A DNA stretch of 64,000 nucleotides from NCBI GenBank assembly GCA_017163975.1, contig JAFFSR010000397.1:2299501-2363500 (forward strand), read 5' to 3'. Made by a program: the position numbers and the translations under genes. Numbering within the stretch: the stretch's first letter is position 1; each line of letters starts with the position of its first letter. The DNA is from Anastatus disparis (lineage: Eukaryota > Arthropoda > Insecta > Hymenoptera > Eupelmidae). Below the pieces are notes generated by a model. The model did no database searches, was not told the DNA's origin, and saw only the letters and a list, made by a program, of their open reading frames with translations. Positions 48,828-60,950 of the stretch are shown here, one piece after another.

Positions 48828-49015
48828 TTTTTTTTTAATACTAAACGGACATTTTCTGCCCAATAACCTTCGGAGTATACATTTAAAGACAATACCATTG
48901 ACGTATTAATTAACGTGGTGTCAACCCATGGCAGAGTCAGTGAAAAAGCGATCAAACGGGGAATCGATCTCGTGCCAACGAGAATACAAGTCCCGCGCCT
49001 TAGCCACTACGCTAC
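48828..49015 (-). mobile_element. tRNA-derived SINE on minus strand
   Basis: Read on minus: box A TAGCGTAGTGGCTAAGGC (about 48997-49014), box B AGATCGATTCCCC (48958-48970), body, then a poly(A) tail (plus-strand T run at 48828). It is flanked by GATTT on both sides and splits the transposase codons for E-D-L-K-I-F, so removing it restores the paralogue's reading. Confidence 0.8.
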
Positions 49016-49279
49016 CAAACCCTACGATTTAAAAATATTTTTAACTGGCTCCTATCAAATGCAAAATATTGAGACCAGCTGAAAAATTAACAAAAATATT
49101 TGACACTGAAGGTGTTTAACCAGTTATTAATGAAGATAGTGATGGAGATTGCATCATTAACATTTTCTCTTAAAAGATCATATATATATTTATATTTCAG
49201 GTTTCAGGATAATACATTTTGTCTAATGTCTTAATTTTTTTCAGGTGATTCTGCATTATATTTTTATTTATTTTATTAT

Positions 49280-49697
<418 letters not shown>

Positions 49698-49859
49698 ACC
49701 ACTTGCTTATATTTTGTTTACTTCATTTATGAAGAATAACAAGAATACATATGGAATAAAATAATAAATTACTTTGCGAAATATCATTATTTTACAAAAA
49801 AATTTTATCTATAAGTTATAACATATGATCTCGAAGAATATTATCATTTTATTTTTTCT

Positions 49860-50051
49860 AGGATTAGTTGCAGAGCAGGAAATTCTATCCAATACGAGGT
49901 CATGGTATTATTCAAACGCCGATGAGAGTCTGGGTAGTCTCAGGAAAAATTCATATTTTTCCTCATTGTACGTTAACCATGTATTTGGTAACATCTAGTT
50001 TATCGAGTGCATGTCATCTAAATGATTGGCTGACGATGATACGCGCGCATT
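49860..50051 (+). other. Unrecognised open segment before a foldback
   Basis: A 61-codon frame follows TTTTTCTAG, a possible splice acceptor, and includes GCAGAGCAGG. The foldback at 50052 interrupts it. No protein family is recognised, so a gene is not claimed. Confidence 0.25.
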
Positions 50052-50580
50052 AAGGTAGTACTACCGTTAAGGGATTGACGGTTCAGAAAAATCTAAGATT
50101 GGACACATAAGTAGATTTTAATTCAAATAAAGCACAGTTAAATTTTGGTTAACTTTCAGAGTATGAGAAAAAAATTATAAGCATTTTAATTTTCATCTTT
50201 TAACACGCGCTTTATATCTGTATACAGTGTATATATAGTTATACACGGGCATGCATTGAGTCTAAGATGTTTATATCGTTTCAAACTCGATATTGAAAAA
50301 TTTAGTCTTCAATTCTTTAATTAATTACGTGTTAAATTTGATGAAATTTTGAACCATCAGTAACTTATAATTAAAAGTTGAAAAGAATTTCTGTGTGGTT
50401 ACTATAAGAGCGCGTGTTAAAAGTGTGAAAATTAAAATGTTTGTCATTTTTCTCTCATGCTCCAAAAGTTTACCAAAATTTAACTACATCTTATTTGAAC
50501 TTAAATCTACATATATACCCGATTTCAGATTTTTCTGAACCGTCAATCCCTTAACGGTAGTACTAGTATACTACCTTAAG
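50052..50580. mobile_element. Foldback element with GCGCATT target duplication
   Basis: Left end AAGGTAGTACTACCGTTAAG through GGATTGACGGTTCAGAAAAA pairs with the right end near 50527-50579. It is flanked by GCGCATT at 50045-50051 and 50581-50587. About 530 bp, non-coding. A 7-8 bp duplication suggests a hAT-like origin. Confidence 0.7.
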
Positions 50581-50587
50581 GCGCATT

Positions 50588-51377
50588 GTTAGCAACAATT
50601 GGTGGTGGAGATATAAAATATGTATACTTATATATTAACAATAGCATGCTCGCAACGTTTCACTTTAAAGATTTTTTCATATTGCAATTTGTCTTTTAGT
50701 GTTGGAGCTGTCTGATTACCTTTTATTAAAATTAATGATTCAAATTTTTGAGGTTTCAGATATCAGGATGTGTTTTTCGTTTTTTTATTTTTTTTAGATT
50801 TTAGAAAACGGTTATAAAAAAGAATATTTTAACTGCTTATTATTATTATATTTTTCTTTTACTCTTTTACAGATTTATTTTTCAATAAAAATTATTGAAT
50901 GCTTGCAAAAAAGAGTAGAGAAAAACTATTATCTTCTAATTTTATCTTTTATTAATAAATGAATTTATATTAAAAAAAAAAGATTTTTTTCCCTTCTCTT
51001 TTAAAAATAAATGAATGTGTAAAATGTATGACAAATATAAATGGTGGTATGAGTGTAATGTAGCCATGTGGTCATACCAGTCTCATGCCTGAATGAATTG
51101 CAGAGGGCTCTTACATTTGTTTTCTTACTCTACGCACTATATATTTGTATAACTACATATGAATATGTTTATCTGCGTCTGCGCACTCGCGAGTGCGCGT
51201 ATGTATGTTATAATTTTTGTATTTAAATGAATTATAAGATGTGCCTGAATATTTAAGGAAAAAAAAAAATCCTAAGATGTCATATTTGTGTCTTAAACAT
51301 GTCTTAATCGTACTTTTAACGAGAAAAATGATTGAATAACGTCCTTAGGTGATATAAAACAATTCAAAATAGTTTAG

Positions 51378-51421
<44 letters not shown>

Positions 51422-51462
51422 CATAATTTTCTTGGAAGATGCCAATATGGCGGATAGTAATA
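50588..51462. other. AT-rich unannotated DNA
   Basis: Includes a (TA)n at 51382-51416 and an ACTCGCGAGTGCGC hairpin near 51185. No gene. Confidence 0.45.
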
Positions 51463-51760
51463 ATGTATATAAAGAATAATTTAAAATAGTTAAAGCCATA
51501 AAAATATACAAAATATTGTTATAAAGCGAAAAATGCCACCTAACAATCGACACGACAGTTTTTTGCATGCGGTATATGTAAAGTCAGTTTGATTTTTGTG
51601 ATAAATGCTTATAATAATTAATTTACTTATTCATATAGTAAAAATATAGTCATTTCCTCTAGTCATGTATATAAAGAATAATTTGAAATAGTTTAAGCCA
51701 TAAAAATATACAAAATATTATCGTAAAGCGAAAAATGCTGACTTAATATATACCGCAAGT
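51463..51760. repeat. 75-bp direct repeat and inverted pair
   Basis: ATGTATATAAAGAATAAT... at 51463-51537 recurs at 51665-51739 in direct orientation. GCATGCGGTATATGTAAAG (about 51566) is inverted near 51740-51759. Probably remnants of one composite element. Confidence 0.55.
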
Positions 51761-51779
51761 CACCGATTTGGTTCCAACC

Positions 51780-52870
51780 GCCTCTTAAGTTTGTGCTAAT
51801 ATTTAATCACACATTTCTCTCCGTGTACTTGATGGATTGGCTTCAAATTTTGCATGCAATTTATTTTTTTGTCTAACTGGGGGGGGGGGGGAAGCTATTG
51901 AAAATTAATCTTCGTAGCTTAATTTTTTTTTAGAGTTATTTTAATAATTTAAAAAAAATTTTGATTTTTCATTTTTTAAATATTTTACGTAAACTACTCG
52001 AAGAATTTTCTTGAAAATTTGTATGCACATTATTTGCGACTGCCAAAAGAAGAAAAACTTTTACTGATTTTCTTAGCGCACTTTTAATTTTAGAGCGATT
52101 TGAAAATTAAAAAAAAAAATTTTTTTCTTCATTTTACTTTTATTTTATGAAAACTATTTGATAGATTTGCTCCAAAATCATTATGCAAATTATTCGTTAT
52201 TGCCTTAATAAAAAAAGCTTTGGAAAACTCATTTTCTCAGCGCAGTTTCAATTTAAGAGAATTTTGAAAAATTTTTTTTCAAATTTTTCATTTTTTTTGG
52301 GTCTTACGTAAACTACTCTAAGAATTTGTTTAAAAATTTGTATAATAATTATTTGCTACTGTTAAAATAATAAAAACATTTGAAAATTGATTTTCTTGGA
52401 ATACTATTAATTTTAGAGCATTTTGAAAATTTTTAAAAAAGTTGTTATTTTTTATTATTTTTCTATTTTACGAAAACCATTTAATTGATTTGCTTTAAAA
52501 TTTTTATGCAAGTTATTCGCTATTGTCTAAAGGAAATAAGCTTTGGAAAACTTATTTTTTTAGCATAGTTTTAATTTAAGAGAATTTTGAAAATTTTGAA
52601 AAAATGTTTATTTCTAATTTTTTTTTATATTACACTAAAACCATTCGATAGATTTGCTATAAAATTATTATGAAAATTATTCGTTATTGCCTTAATGAAA
52701 CAAGCTTTGGAAAACTTATTTTCTTAGCGCAGTTATAATTTTAGAGCATGCTCCAAAATTTGTATGCAAGTTATTTTCTACTGTCTAAAGAAAACAAGTT
52801 TTGGAAAACTAATTTTCTCTGTGCAGTTTTAATTTAAGAGAATTTTTAAAATTTTCATACAAATTTTTAT
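51780..52870. repeat. Tandem repeat with about 160-bp period
   Basis: Units marked by CGTAAACTACTCGAAGAATT-like words at about 51987, 52147, 52307, 52472 and 52635. Each is followed by TATGCAAGTTATTCGCTA and CAAGCTTTGGAAAACT-like blocks. The leading part has a G12 run at 51882. A related sequence lies inverted at 58570-58800. Confidence 0.7.
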
Positions 52871-53009
52871 TTTGTATTTATCTTCTTTCTTAGCGTGGTT
52901 ACGATTAGAAATTTCCTTGTCATCGATTTTTTAAAGTACAGATTTATAAATAAATATTAATGTTAGACAATTTTTTTATAATAAAATCACATTTAAATAA
53001 ATATAAAAA

Positions 53010-53258
53010 AATTTATGAAACTCAAAGAGCTTTATGAGAAAGCATTCCGCCAAAGCACTTGGCAGCGTTTTCAACGTTGCTATATTTATGCTCTTTGTGA
53101 TGCTCATCAGCGACGAAGCTCATAAATGTATTTGTAAACAAAGCACATATAACGTACAGTGGTGCTTCTATCAATTGGTTGCCGAGAGCGGGATTCGAAC
53201 TCAGAACCCCGAGATTACGAATCCAACGCTCTACGGACTGAGTCACTAACCGGCTCTA
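53010..53258 (-). mobile_element. tRNA-derived SINE, about 240 bp
   Basis: Minus strand: box A region TAGTGACTCAGTCCGTAGAG (with a 3-base insertion relative to tRNA), CGT in the anticodon position, and box B GAGTTCGAATCCC (53190-53202). The body then ends near CTCAAAGAGC at 53030. The T arm is good but the acceptor and anticodon stems are poor, so SINE rather than tRNA. The two plus-strand frames across it are incidental. Confidence 0.7.
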
Positions 53259-53737
53259 TTTCTATACTTATAAATGATTTATTCATATTCAAAATTAATC
53301 TTTTCGTAATCATTCATTTACTTTCGCCTTCAAACGACAATGTAATATTGTCAAATGAGTTTAGTATGATTTTATTGATCCACTCCAACATCTATCATTT
53401 TACCTTTTTTCTTACATTTCTTTATCTCTGTCTTTATATAAATATATTAACAGAAAGAAATACGAGAAAATCATTAAATATTCATTCATCATTTCAATCA
53501 TTATATTTTAACACAAATAAATTTGTACAATTAACAAATTTCATTATTCAAAAATTTGTATTATTCATGACTTTTTATGTTAAAATTTAAACTTCAAAAA
53601 TTATACAAAAAAAATTTGAAAATTTTAACACAAAAAAAAATGTTTCATTTGTATCACTTATGTGTGTTAAAATTACAAATTATTTTTCACTGTGTATATT
53701 TCAAAGTATAAGAGGAGCGTCTCAACGTTTTCGGATT
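53259..53737. other. AT-rich unannotated DNA
   Basis: No recognised feature. Confidence 0.4.
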
Positions 53738-54171
53738 CGTACCATAAGAGCATGACGAAGCTGTCCGCCTTCTAATAATATTTCCAATCTTAACTTATGA
53801 ATAAACGATGCGTTTAATTGAGTTTTTTTGCTATAAAGAAAAAATTCGTCAGATTAAACTCTAGTGCGAACAACTCAAGAAAACCACCAAAATATTATAC
53901 ATACAAAGTTATAATAAAAACTTTCAATATATCGTATTTTAAGGTTCGGTTTGTCGAGTTTGATATCTAATTTCCAATCCAAGCTCATAAAAAAATAACA
54001 AGTCCAAATAATTTTTTATTTTAACAAAAATTATTGTACTAATATAACTTTAGTGCGGACAAGTTGAAGACAAGTTATTACGTTTGTTTAATTTAAGAAT
54101 TTAAAAAGATATCGATAAAATAAAAAAAGCAAAACTCGATTGCTGCAGCTCCGACATGCCGTTAAGAGGAT
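53738..54171. mobile_element. Family T copy 2 (inverted)
   Basis: Reverse-complement relative of 48281-48693, from GAGCATGACGAAGCTG to GCAGCTCCGACATGCCG, followed by TTAA at 54168-54171. The interior, with GGTTTGTCGAGTTTGAT, matches throughout. Confidence 0.7.
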
Positions 54172-54306
54172 ATCGTAGTTATCCCCTCCTAATAATATTT
54201 TTATTCAAAGTTCATAAATAAACGGTGCGTCAAATCATATTCTTTCACTACAGAAAGAAAATTTATAAGATTAATCCTGAGTGCGAACAACTCCAGAAAT
54301 TTATTA

Positions 54307-56222
54307 AAATACTACACGGAAAGAAATTTTCGCTTTAGGGATTCCCATACTATACATTTACCGACTTCAAATAAAAATTAAACTTATACAACACGAGATT
54401 TTGAATCGATTCGACTCTAAATAGAATTTAGTAACGTTAATAAATATCAGAATAATTACAATGCATAACTTGAACTTAATTAATCTCAAAATAGAATAAA
54501 CTAAATTCAAAGACTCATCGAAGTAGCGTAACTCAACGCTTAACGTCATTTACTTCAACGTTAGGAGTCTAAGAAGCCCAACGTCGAGGTCTCTGACTTC
54601 GATGTACTATTGAACTAAACGAATTCTGTGTTTGAATTTCATGACATAACTAAGGATTTTAAAAATATAATCAATAAAAAAGACTAATAATGTATTTAAT
54701 CCTTTATCTTTATTTTCTTCCTTTTATATTTCGCAAAAATTATTATCACAACTTTGATTTCATTTAATTTTAGGTAATAAAAATTATTTATATTTAATTT
54801 AAGAAATATTTTAAGACACACATAAGATCTTCAGAGTATCTTTTTTGTGCATAGGGAAAAAAGTACTTTACTCCCGCTCAATTTTCTAAAGAATAAAATT
54901 AGCAGGAAAAAAGTACTTTACGCCCTCTCAATTTTCAAAAAATTAAATTTGTGGGAGAAAAGTACATTACTCTCGCTGAATTTTCTAAAGAATCAAATTT
55001 GCGGGAGAAAAGTACTTTATGCCCGGTTAATTTTTTCAAGCATTAAATTTGAAGGAGACAAGTACTTTACGCCCGCTCAATTTTCTCAAACATTCAATTT
55101 GAGGGAGAAAAATACTTTACGCCCTCTTAATTTTCTAAAGAATGAAATTGGATGTAGAAAAGTACTTTACGCCCGCTTAATTTTATCAATAATGAAATTT
55201 AAGGGAGAAAAGTTCTTTACTCCCGCTCAATGTAAATACATTAATTAATATTTTCATATGTTTATTTAAAAAATAAAATTTATGAGAATTATTATACAGA
55301 TTATTATTATTCTAATCTTACTGAATACAAACCTAGAAATACGGAAAGCGGAATTTAGAATTAAATGAAGTTAATTAAATTTGAAGAACGGCAATTCGAA
55401 TTTGGGAGTCTGGCAAGCCCAATGCAGAGTCTGTTGGTGTCCACTATCGAATGCAGCCAATTCAAATATCTTTCAAAGTTGAAGAATTCAAAATATGATT
55501 ATATTTAGTGAACTTTTGAGTTCTGTCATTTCAATAGTTTTTGAATTGAAGTATCTCAAGTTTCAATGTCTAGTTATTCAAAGCTGGAGTCAATTTCATC
55601 AAATCCATAGAAGTTTTTTAATTAAAATTTAATTGTACATGGAAAGAAATTTTTGCTTTAGGAATTTCGATACTATACATTTACTGACTTCAAATAAATA
55701 TCAAACTTATATAACACGAGATTTTGAATTGATTCGATTTTAAATAGAATTAAGTAACGTTAATAAATATCAGAATTATTACAATGCATAACTTGGACTT
55801 AATTAATCTCACAATAAAAATAACTAAATTCAAAGACTCATCAAAGTAGCGTAACTCAACGCTCAACGTCATTTACTTCAACGTTGGGAGTCTAAGAAGC
55901 CCAACGCCGAGGTCTCTGACTTCGATGTACTATTGAACTAGACGAATTCTGTTTTTGAATTTTATTTGGGAGTCTGGCAAGCCCAATGCAGAGTCTATTG
56001 GTGCCCAGTATCGAATGCAGTCAATTCAAATATTTTTCAAAGTTTAAGAATTCAAAATATGATTACATTTAGTAAACTTTTGAGTTCTGTCATTTCAATA
56101 GTTTTTGAATTCAAGTATTTCAAATTTTAATGTGCAATTATTTAAAGCTGTAGTCAATTTTATCTAATACATAGAAGTTATTTTATTCGAATTTAATCGT
56201 AGTCTCCAAAGCGAAAATTTCT
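54307..56222. mobile_element. Tandem pair of elements with CACGGAAAGAAATTT termini
   Basis: TACACGGAAAGAAATTTTCG at 54307 and AAAGCGAAAATTTCTTTCAG at about 56200-56222 are inverted ends. A second internal start (TACATGGAAAGAAATTTTTG) at 55634 and two copies each of the following 330-bp and 240-bp blocks (54310/55640 and 55390/55965) show two adjacent copies. The first is enlarged by the 50-bp minisatellite region. Confidence 0.65.
54855..55240 (+). repeat. 50-bp minisatellite, eight copies
   Basis: GGGAGAAAAGTACTTTACGC-like starts at about 54856, 54905, 54953, 55003, 55053, 55102, 55152 and 55202. The period of 50 is not divisible by 3, so successive units are read in all three frames, and all happen to stay open. 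That gives a 133-codon frame which is probably not a protein. Confidence 0.8.
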
Positions 56223-56487
56223 TTCAGTGTACACATAAAAAGTTATGAACAAACTTTCAATGTATAGTATTTTAAGGTTAGGTTTATTGAGTTTGATATC
56301 TAATTTTCATTCAAAGTTCATGAAAAAATAACAAGTTTAGGTGATTTTTTTTTTTAAACAAAAATGATTGAATTAATGTAGTTTTAGCGCGAACAGGTCA
56401 TTATATTTGTCTGAATAGTCTATTTAATGAGATATCAATCAGATAAAAAAAGCAGAAATTGATTCTAACAACACCGACATCCTGTTA

Positions 56488-56920
56488 ACTCGCCGACGAG
56501 GCACTACCACACCTCTTGATAAAAAGATGTTAAAATGTTGTTTATCAAAGGAAATTTAATAGCGATTCTGAATCAATGTTTTATTGCAAAAATTAGTACA
56601 GTTTACGTATTTTTGACCCCTCCATCATAGTGAAAAATAACACTTTTTGTCTCTTTCACTCTGTCTGCTAGTGTTGATATTAGTATATTATACAGATCAG
56701 AAGCAGTGTCAACTTTGATTTTTCATTTATAACATAATTAAGGACCGCAGGTTTTATCATTACATTAAAAAAAAAACATGAAATCTATCAAGTATCCCGT
56801 TTTGCTCCAAAGTTAAGAAACAAACTAATCATTATTTTTTTATGATTATAAGTAAAATCAAACAACAAGAGTATGAAAAACTATTAACTTTAATATAAAT
56901 TTATAAGTTTATGTGCTTAT

Positions 56921-56969
<49 letters not shown>

Positions 56970-57626
56970 CCTAAGGAGAAATTATGTGCACTATCCGCTA
57001 CAGTAACATCAATCATGATTAAAAAATTTGTTACTTTACAATTTTTTTTTTTTTTAATAATAAAGTTAAAGTAATACGAAGCTATTGTTAACATACCAAT
57101 CATATACAAAATAATAATAGGAATATGTTTAAGGTGATATTATAAGGTATATGTTTAGTACATAGTTACCGACATTGTAGTTTTCCGAATTCTAAATCTT
57201 AATTCAAAAATTTCCCGAAATATCTCTATACTATGCTTTTTATTAATTAAAATAGAAGGCAGTAATATAGCGATATTTTTTTTTTTAATTTGGATCAAGA
57301 ATCAAAAATATGAAAAACTGTAATGTCGATATTTCACACCCTCTTAAAGAAATTCTATGGCTGTTATATAAATGGTACTAGTACCAGCTAGGAAATAGGA
57401 CCATGCAATTTTGCCTCAGTTTCCCGTATAACACTTTAAAAAAGTCAAAATATGAAACATAAATAAAAATAAGAATTATTTTTTTCTATTATTCAGATAT
57501 TATAAGAAAGTATATTTGAAAATTAAATTAATATCATTTTAAAGATTTTCAAGACCTTAAAATCATGCCATTAATTTCTGTACGTTTATTTTCTGCGAAG
57601 ATATACAAAACAAAAAAAAAGACCCT
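56488..57626. other. AT-rich unannotated DNA
   Basis: Includes (TA)n at 56925-56967. No gene recognised. Confidence 0.45.
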
Positions 57627-57870
57627 CAACGGGATGACGGAGCTGCTGGAATGGAGTTTTGCTTTTTTTAATTTTATTGATATCTTTTTAAATTTAGAAT
57701 TTAAATAAATATAATGACTTGTCCGCACCAAAGCTTTGTTGAAATAAAAATTTTTGTTAAAATAAAAAATCATTTGGACATGTTATTTTTTTATATACTT
57801 GGATTGGAAATTGGATATCATGCTCGACAAACCTAACCTCAAAATACGATAAGTTGAAAGTCTAGTCGAA
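57627..57870. mobile_element. Family T copy 4, truncated
   Basis: Starts CAACGGGATGACGGAGCTGC and matches the left 240 bp of 48281-48693 through CTCGACAAACCTAACC, then stops abruptly. Confidence 0.7.
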
Positions 57871-58570
57871 ACTTCTCAATTGTCAATATATTGGTTGACT
57901 TTGTAACGCTGGTTTGATGCGTTGATTACTGTTACATTGTTTGCTCACAATATAAATACATATCTTTATTACTGTGTCCTGATTACTAAGTCTCCGTGCA
58001 CAGCTATCGGAGCTAATACGGTAATTCGCTCATTTAGCCTACCTCAAAATTAAAATAAAGTAATTTTTGAATATGTAATATTATTATTATTTTGATTAGT
58101 GTAGATCAAGTTTAATATCTTTATATAGTTTGTGTGAAAATTTTCAAGAACGTTTCAAGATAAATTTATAATAAATATTAAATTACCTTCAAACACGCGC
58201 ATAGTTATTTTAAAATATGTAAAAGTATTTTATACTATGATTAAATACTTGTAACAATATTTTGAAATATACTTGAAACATGCAACAATATTTCAAAATA
58301 CTATTCGAACCAAAATTCAAATTTCGTACAGTAAAGTAATTTTTTGTTATAATTTGAAAATTAATGTGAATTTTTGCAGCAATTAATTAAATGTATGAAG
58401 GCCTTTTTAGTAACAATTTATTTTTAATTGACTTTTATATTAATTATTTTTAATTAATATTAGACTAAAGAAAACATTTGTTTATTGTAACTTTTTCAAT
58501 GAAAGAGTAATAAGACATTAAGCTGTGAGAATTCATATATAAAGAATTTATAAGAGTTAATTTATAATAA
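57871..58570. other. Unannotated DNA
   Basis: 57880-58030 is less AT-rich, with CAATATAAATAC and a GTCTCCGTGCAC block that could be a retroelement remnant. The rest is AT-rich. No gene. Confidence 0.4.
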
Positions 58571-58853
58571 TTTTTCTTCTTTCGGCAGTCGAAAATAAGT
58601 TGCATACAAATTTTCAAACAAATTCTTTAAGTAGTTTACATAAAATACTAAAAAAATAAAAAATCGAATTTTTTTTTTAATTCTTAAATTGACTAAAAAA
58701 AATACGCTAAAAACACTAGTTTTCAATAGCTTCCCGCCGAGTTAGAAAAAAAATAAATTGTATGCAAAATTTGAAGTGAATCCATCAAGTAGTTTTCGAG
58801 ATCTAATTGGCATACTGAATTCACACACACACATACACCCACGCACGCACGCA

Positions 58854-58892
<39 letters not shown>

Positions 58893-58953
58893 TCTGGAAA
58901 CCACTTTTTTCGACTCTCTGAGTCCAAATATCACACAAAATTTTTTACCATGT
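58571..58953. repeat. Inverted relative of the 160-bp repeat plus (CA)n
   Basis: 58571-58800 is the reverse complement of the leading part of 51780-52060 (AGTAGTTTACATAAAATA, TAGCTTCCCGCCGAGTTAG). A CA microsatellite at 58823-58890 follows. Confidence 0.65.
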
Positions 58954-58957
58954 ACAC

Positions 58958-59581
58958 TGTTAGGTTTTTACGTATATGTATATTTATATTTAATTATAAG
59001 GTAGTGGGTATCTTTTGTATCACGACTAATCTTGGTCAATCCAAGCAGTCAGTGCGCGTGAAGAATTAAATAAATACTCAGTAATTATGATATTAATATA
59101 AGTTTATTTATACTTTCGTCGAGAGAGATATGTCCTATTATTATTTCGTCGCCTAATACGTTCCTTACTGCTTGCTTCAATCGGGTGTACTTCCGTCGTT
59201 CGTGGCTGAAGGTTGGTTGCTTACTCTCTCATCTCTCTGTCGATTGGTCTACTGACTGACTCCTCGTGGTGCATTCGGCTATATTTATACTCGCCAAATT
59301 CGTTGTTTCCACGTGCCTAATCTTCTGGAATATTCGTTATTATTTGGAATTCGCTGATCAGTCCTTCAGCTATTTTTCATTCTGGTCTTAACCTGTTGCT
59401 GGGTGGTCAACTCTTTTTCTATGGTGCTCGGCATTTTTCATCGTTTCCAGGCAGGTTATAGCTCGTTAGTATGATGGTCAGCATTTTCTGTCTTTACTTG
59501 TTGGAACGTGTATTCGTCGCATTCTTTGTATATTGCTGATATTAATCCATATTTATTTTATAGGATATAGAATCCGTAACA
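58958..59581 (-). mobile_element. Solo LTR with ACAC target duplication
   Basis: Ends TGTTAGG ... CCGTAACA are short inverted repeats, flanked by ACAC at 58954-58957 and 59582-59585. On the minus strand a TATA box GAGTATAAATATAGCC lies at 59278-59293 and an AATAAA about 180 bases downstream, matching U3-R-U5 order. No internal retroelement sequence on either side, so a solo LTR of 624 bp. Confidence 0.75.
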
Positions 59582-59607
59582 ACACTATTAAATAAAAAAT
59601 AAATGAA

Positions 59608-59880
59608 TAAAAAATAGTTTGAAAAAAATGCTTTTATTTAAAAAACAAAAAATAAAAAAAGAAAAAGTTTAATAATTCAAATGTATAATTACATTAAAAA
59701 TTATGTTTCTGCCTAATATTTATTGATATTTCATATAAGAGCGTGGAGAATATTGAAAGAACATTTAAAGTTATATTCTTCACACTTTTATATAAATAGT
59801 AATTATACATTTGAATTATTAGACTTTTTATTTTTTTATTTTTGTTTTTTAAATAAAAGCGTTTTTTTAAATTATTTTTT
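59608..59880. repeat. Inverted repeat of about 80-bp arms
   Basis: AATAATTCAAATGTATAATTAC near 59670-59692 pairs with GTAATTATACATTTGAATTATT near 59800-59821. The arms extend outward through A- and T-rich runs. Confidence 0.65.
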
Positions 59881-60465
59881 ATTTATTTATTTATTTCACT
59901 TTTCAGTTCCTTTTAAATTTAAAAAATTTATTTTTTTCCATCATTTCTTTTCAACGTTAAATAGAAGCGTTTGAAAAAAAATTTTTTTTTATTAATTTTT
60001 TTAATTCATATGAGTATATAAATGTGTATGCAGGTACGTACATATTGGTATACTTATATATATGTAAGCGTATACATGATTGTGTTTTTTGCAAAACACA
60101 TACTTGTGTACATTTTCTCAGTAACGCTCATACGTATAGGTCTTTACTGAGAATTTAGTAGCTATTACGAATAGCCGCATAAAGAAGAGAAGCCGATTAG
60201 TCGTATAGCGCTGGCTATATAATATTGCTTATATATAATAAATATTTAATTATAAAAAAATTTTTTTTTATTACAGAATCATGTATTGTCATGCAAAATA
60301 CATATATTCTGAAAATTTTAGCTATCTAAGTCAATGGGAAGTACGTTAATTTTTAATCGCAAGATTTGAGGACATATTCAGAGGCAGTCAAGTTAAATAA
60401 AAGCGTTCAATAAAAAAACATGAAATTTAATGGAGTTTTCAACGAATTTTGCACATAAAAATTAA
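59881..60465. other. AT-rich unannotated DNA
   Basis: No recognised feature. Confidence 0.4.
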
Positions 60466-60950
60466 TGTGTTCCTTAGAGTGAAGTGATTTTAAGGTGTAT
60501 TGACATAGGAATTACTACTTTTTAGCATGGACATTAATGCATTCAACGATAAAATTTATGTATAGGTACTTTATAATTTAATAAAGTTTACATTTAATTC
60601 TAAGCACACGCATTACTTGTACACTAAAGTATAAATACTTGATTTTTAAAGCATAACTGTAGTAAAATTAATTTGTATTAACATGAATTTCAAAGTTTGG
60701 TTATAATGTAAACTATATTAAAATTTAAGCATCGCTGTGAACGTTAATGCATTCAAACCGTGAAATATATGTATCCGTACTAGAAAATTAACGTAAATCT
60801 TTATTAAATTTCATGCACACATTACTCACGCTTTAATGTTTTTATGCCTGATTTTTAAATTATAACTCCAGTGAATTTTATATACATTTATATGAATTTT
60901 AAAGTTTGATTATAATGTAAACTAAATTTAAATTTAAATATAATCGTTAG
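60466..60950. repeat. Dispersed repeat, two diverged monomers
   Basis: 60466-60740 and 60741-60945 share TTAATGCATTCAA, GATTTTTAAA(GC)ATAACT and AAAGTTTGATTATAATGTAAACTA blocks, a period of about 230-270. A third copy is at 61895-62205. Confidence 0.65.

Larger units (their letters stand above)
46470..49170 (+). pseudogene. Second SWIM/DDE transposase copy, heavily decayed and interrupted
   Basis: Paralogue of the 10154-12288 transposase. Matches include T-H-K-Y-C-F near 46745, a G-N-R-C-C-E-D-H-L region near 46850, A-D-G-T-Y-I-R-H (D near 47385), F-D-R-G (D near 47622) and R-W-V-V-K-A-I-Y-G near 47755, where the catalytic glutamate is replaced by lysine. The sequence then breaks at 47932. 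S-S-E-D-V-L-D-F-S-E-L resumes near 48785, and D-L-K-I-F-L-T-G-S-Y near 49025 after a SINE. The tail reaches N-E-D-S-D near 49130. The SWIM finger is not seen. Stops and shifts throughout; clearly dead. Confidence 0.8.
54172..56487. mobile_element. Family T copy 3 (inverted, interrupted)
   Basis: 54172-54306 and 56225-56487 together equal one family T copy, ending at TTAA near 56484. It is split by about 1.9 kb of inserted repeats (54307-56222) and shares a TTAA with copy 2 in tandem. Confidence 0.65.

Noticed and set aside
53180..53258. tRNA-Thr(CGT) gene on minus strand
   Set aside because: Three-base insertion in the D region, poor acceptor and anticodon stems, and a long SINE-like body follow.
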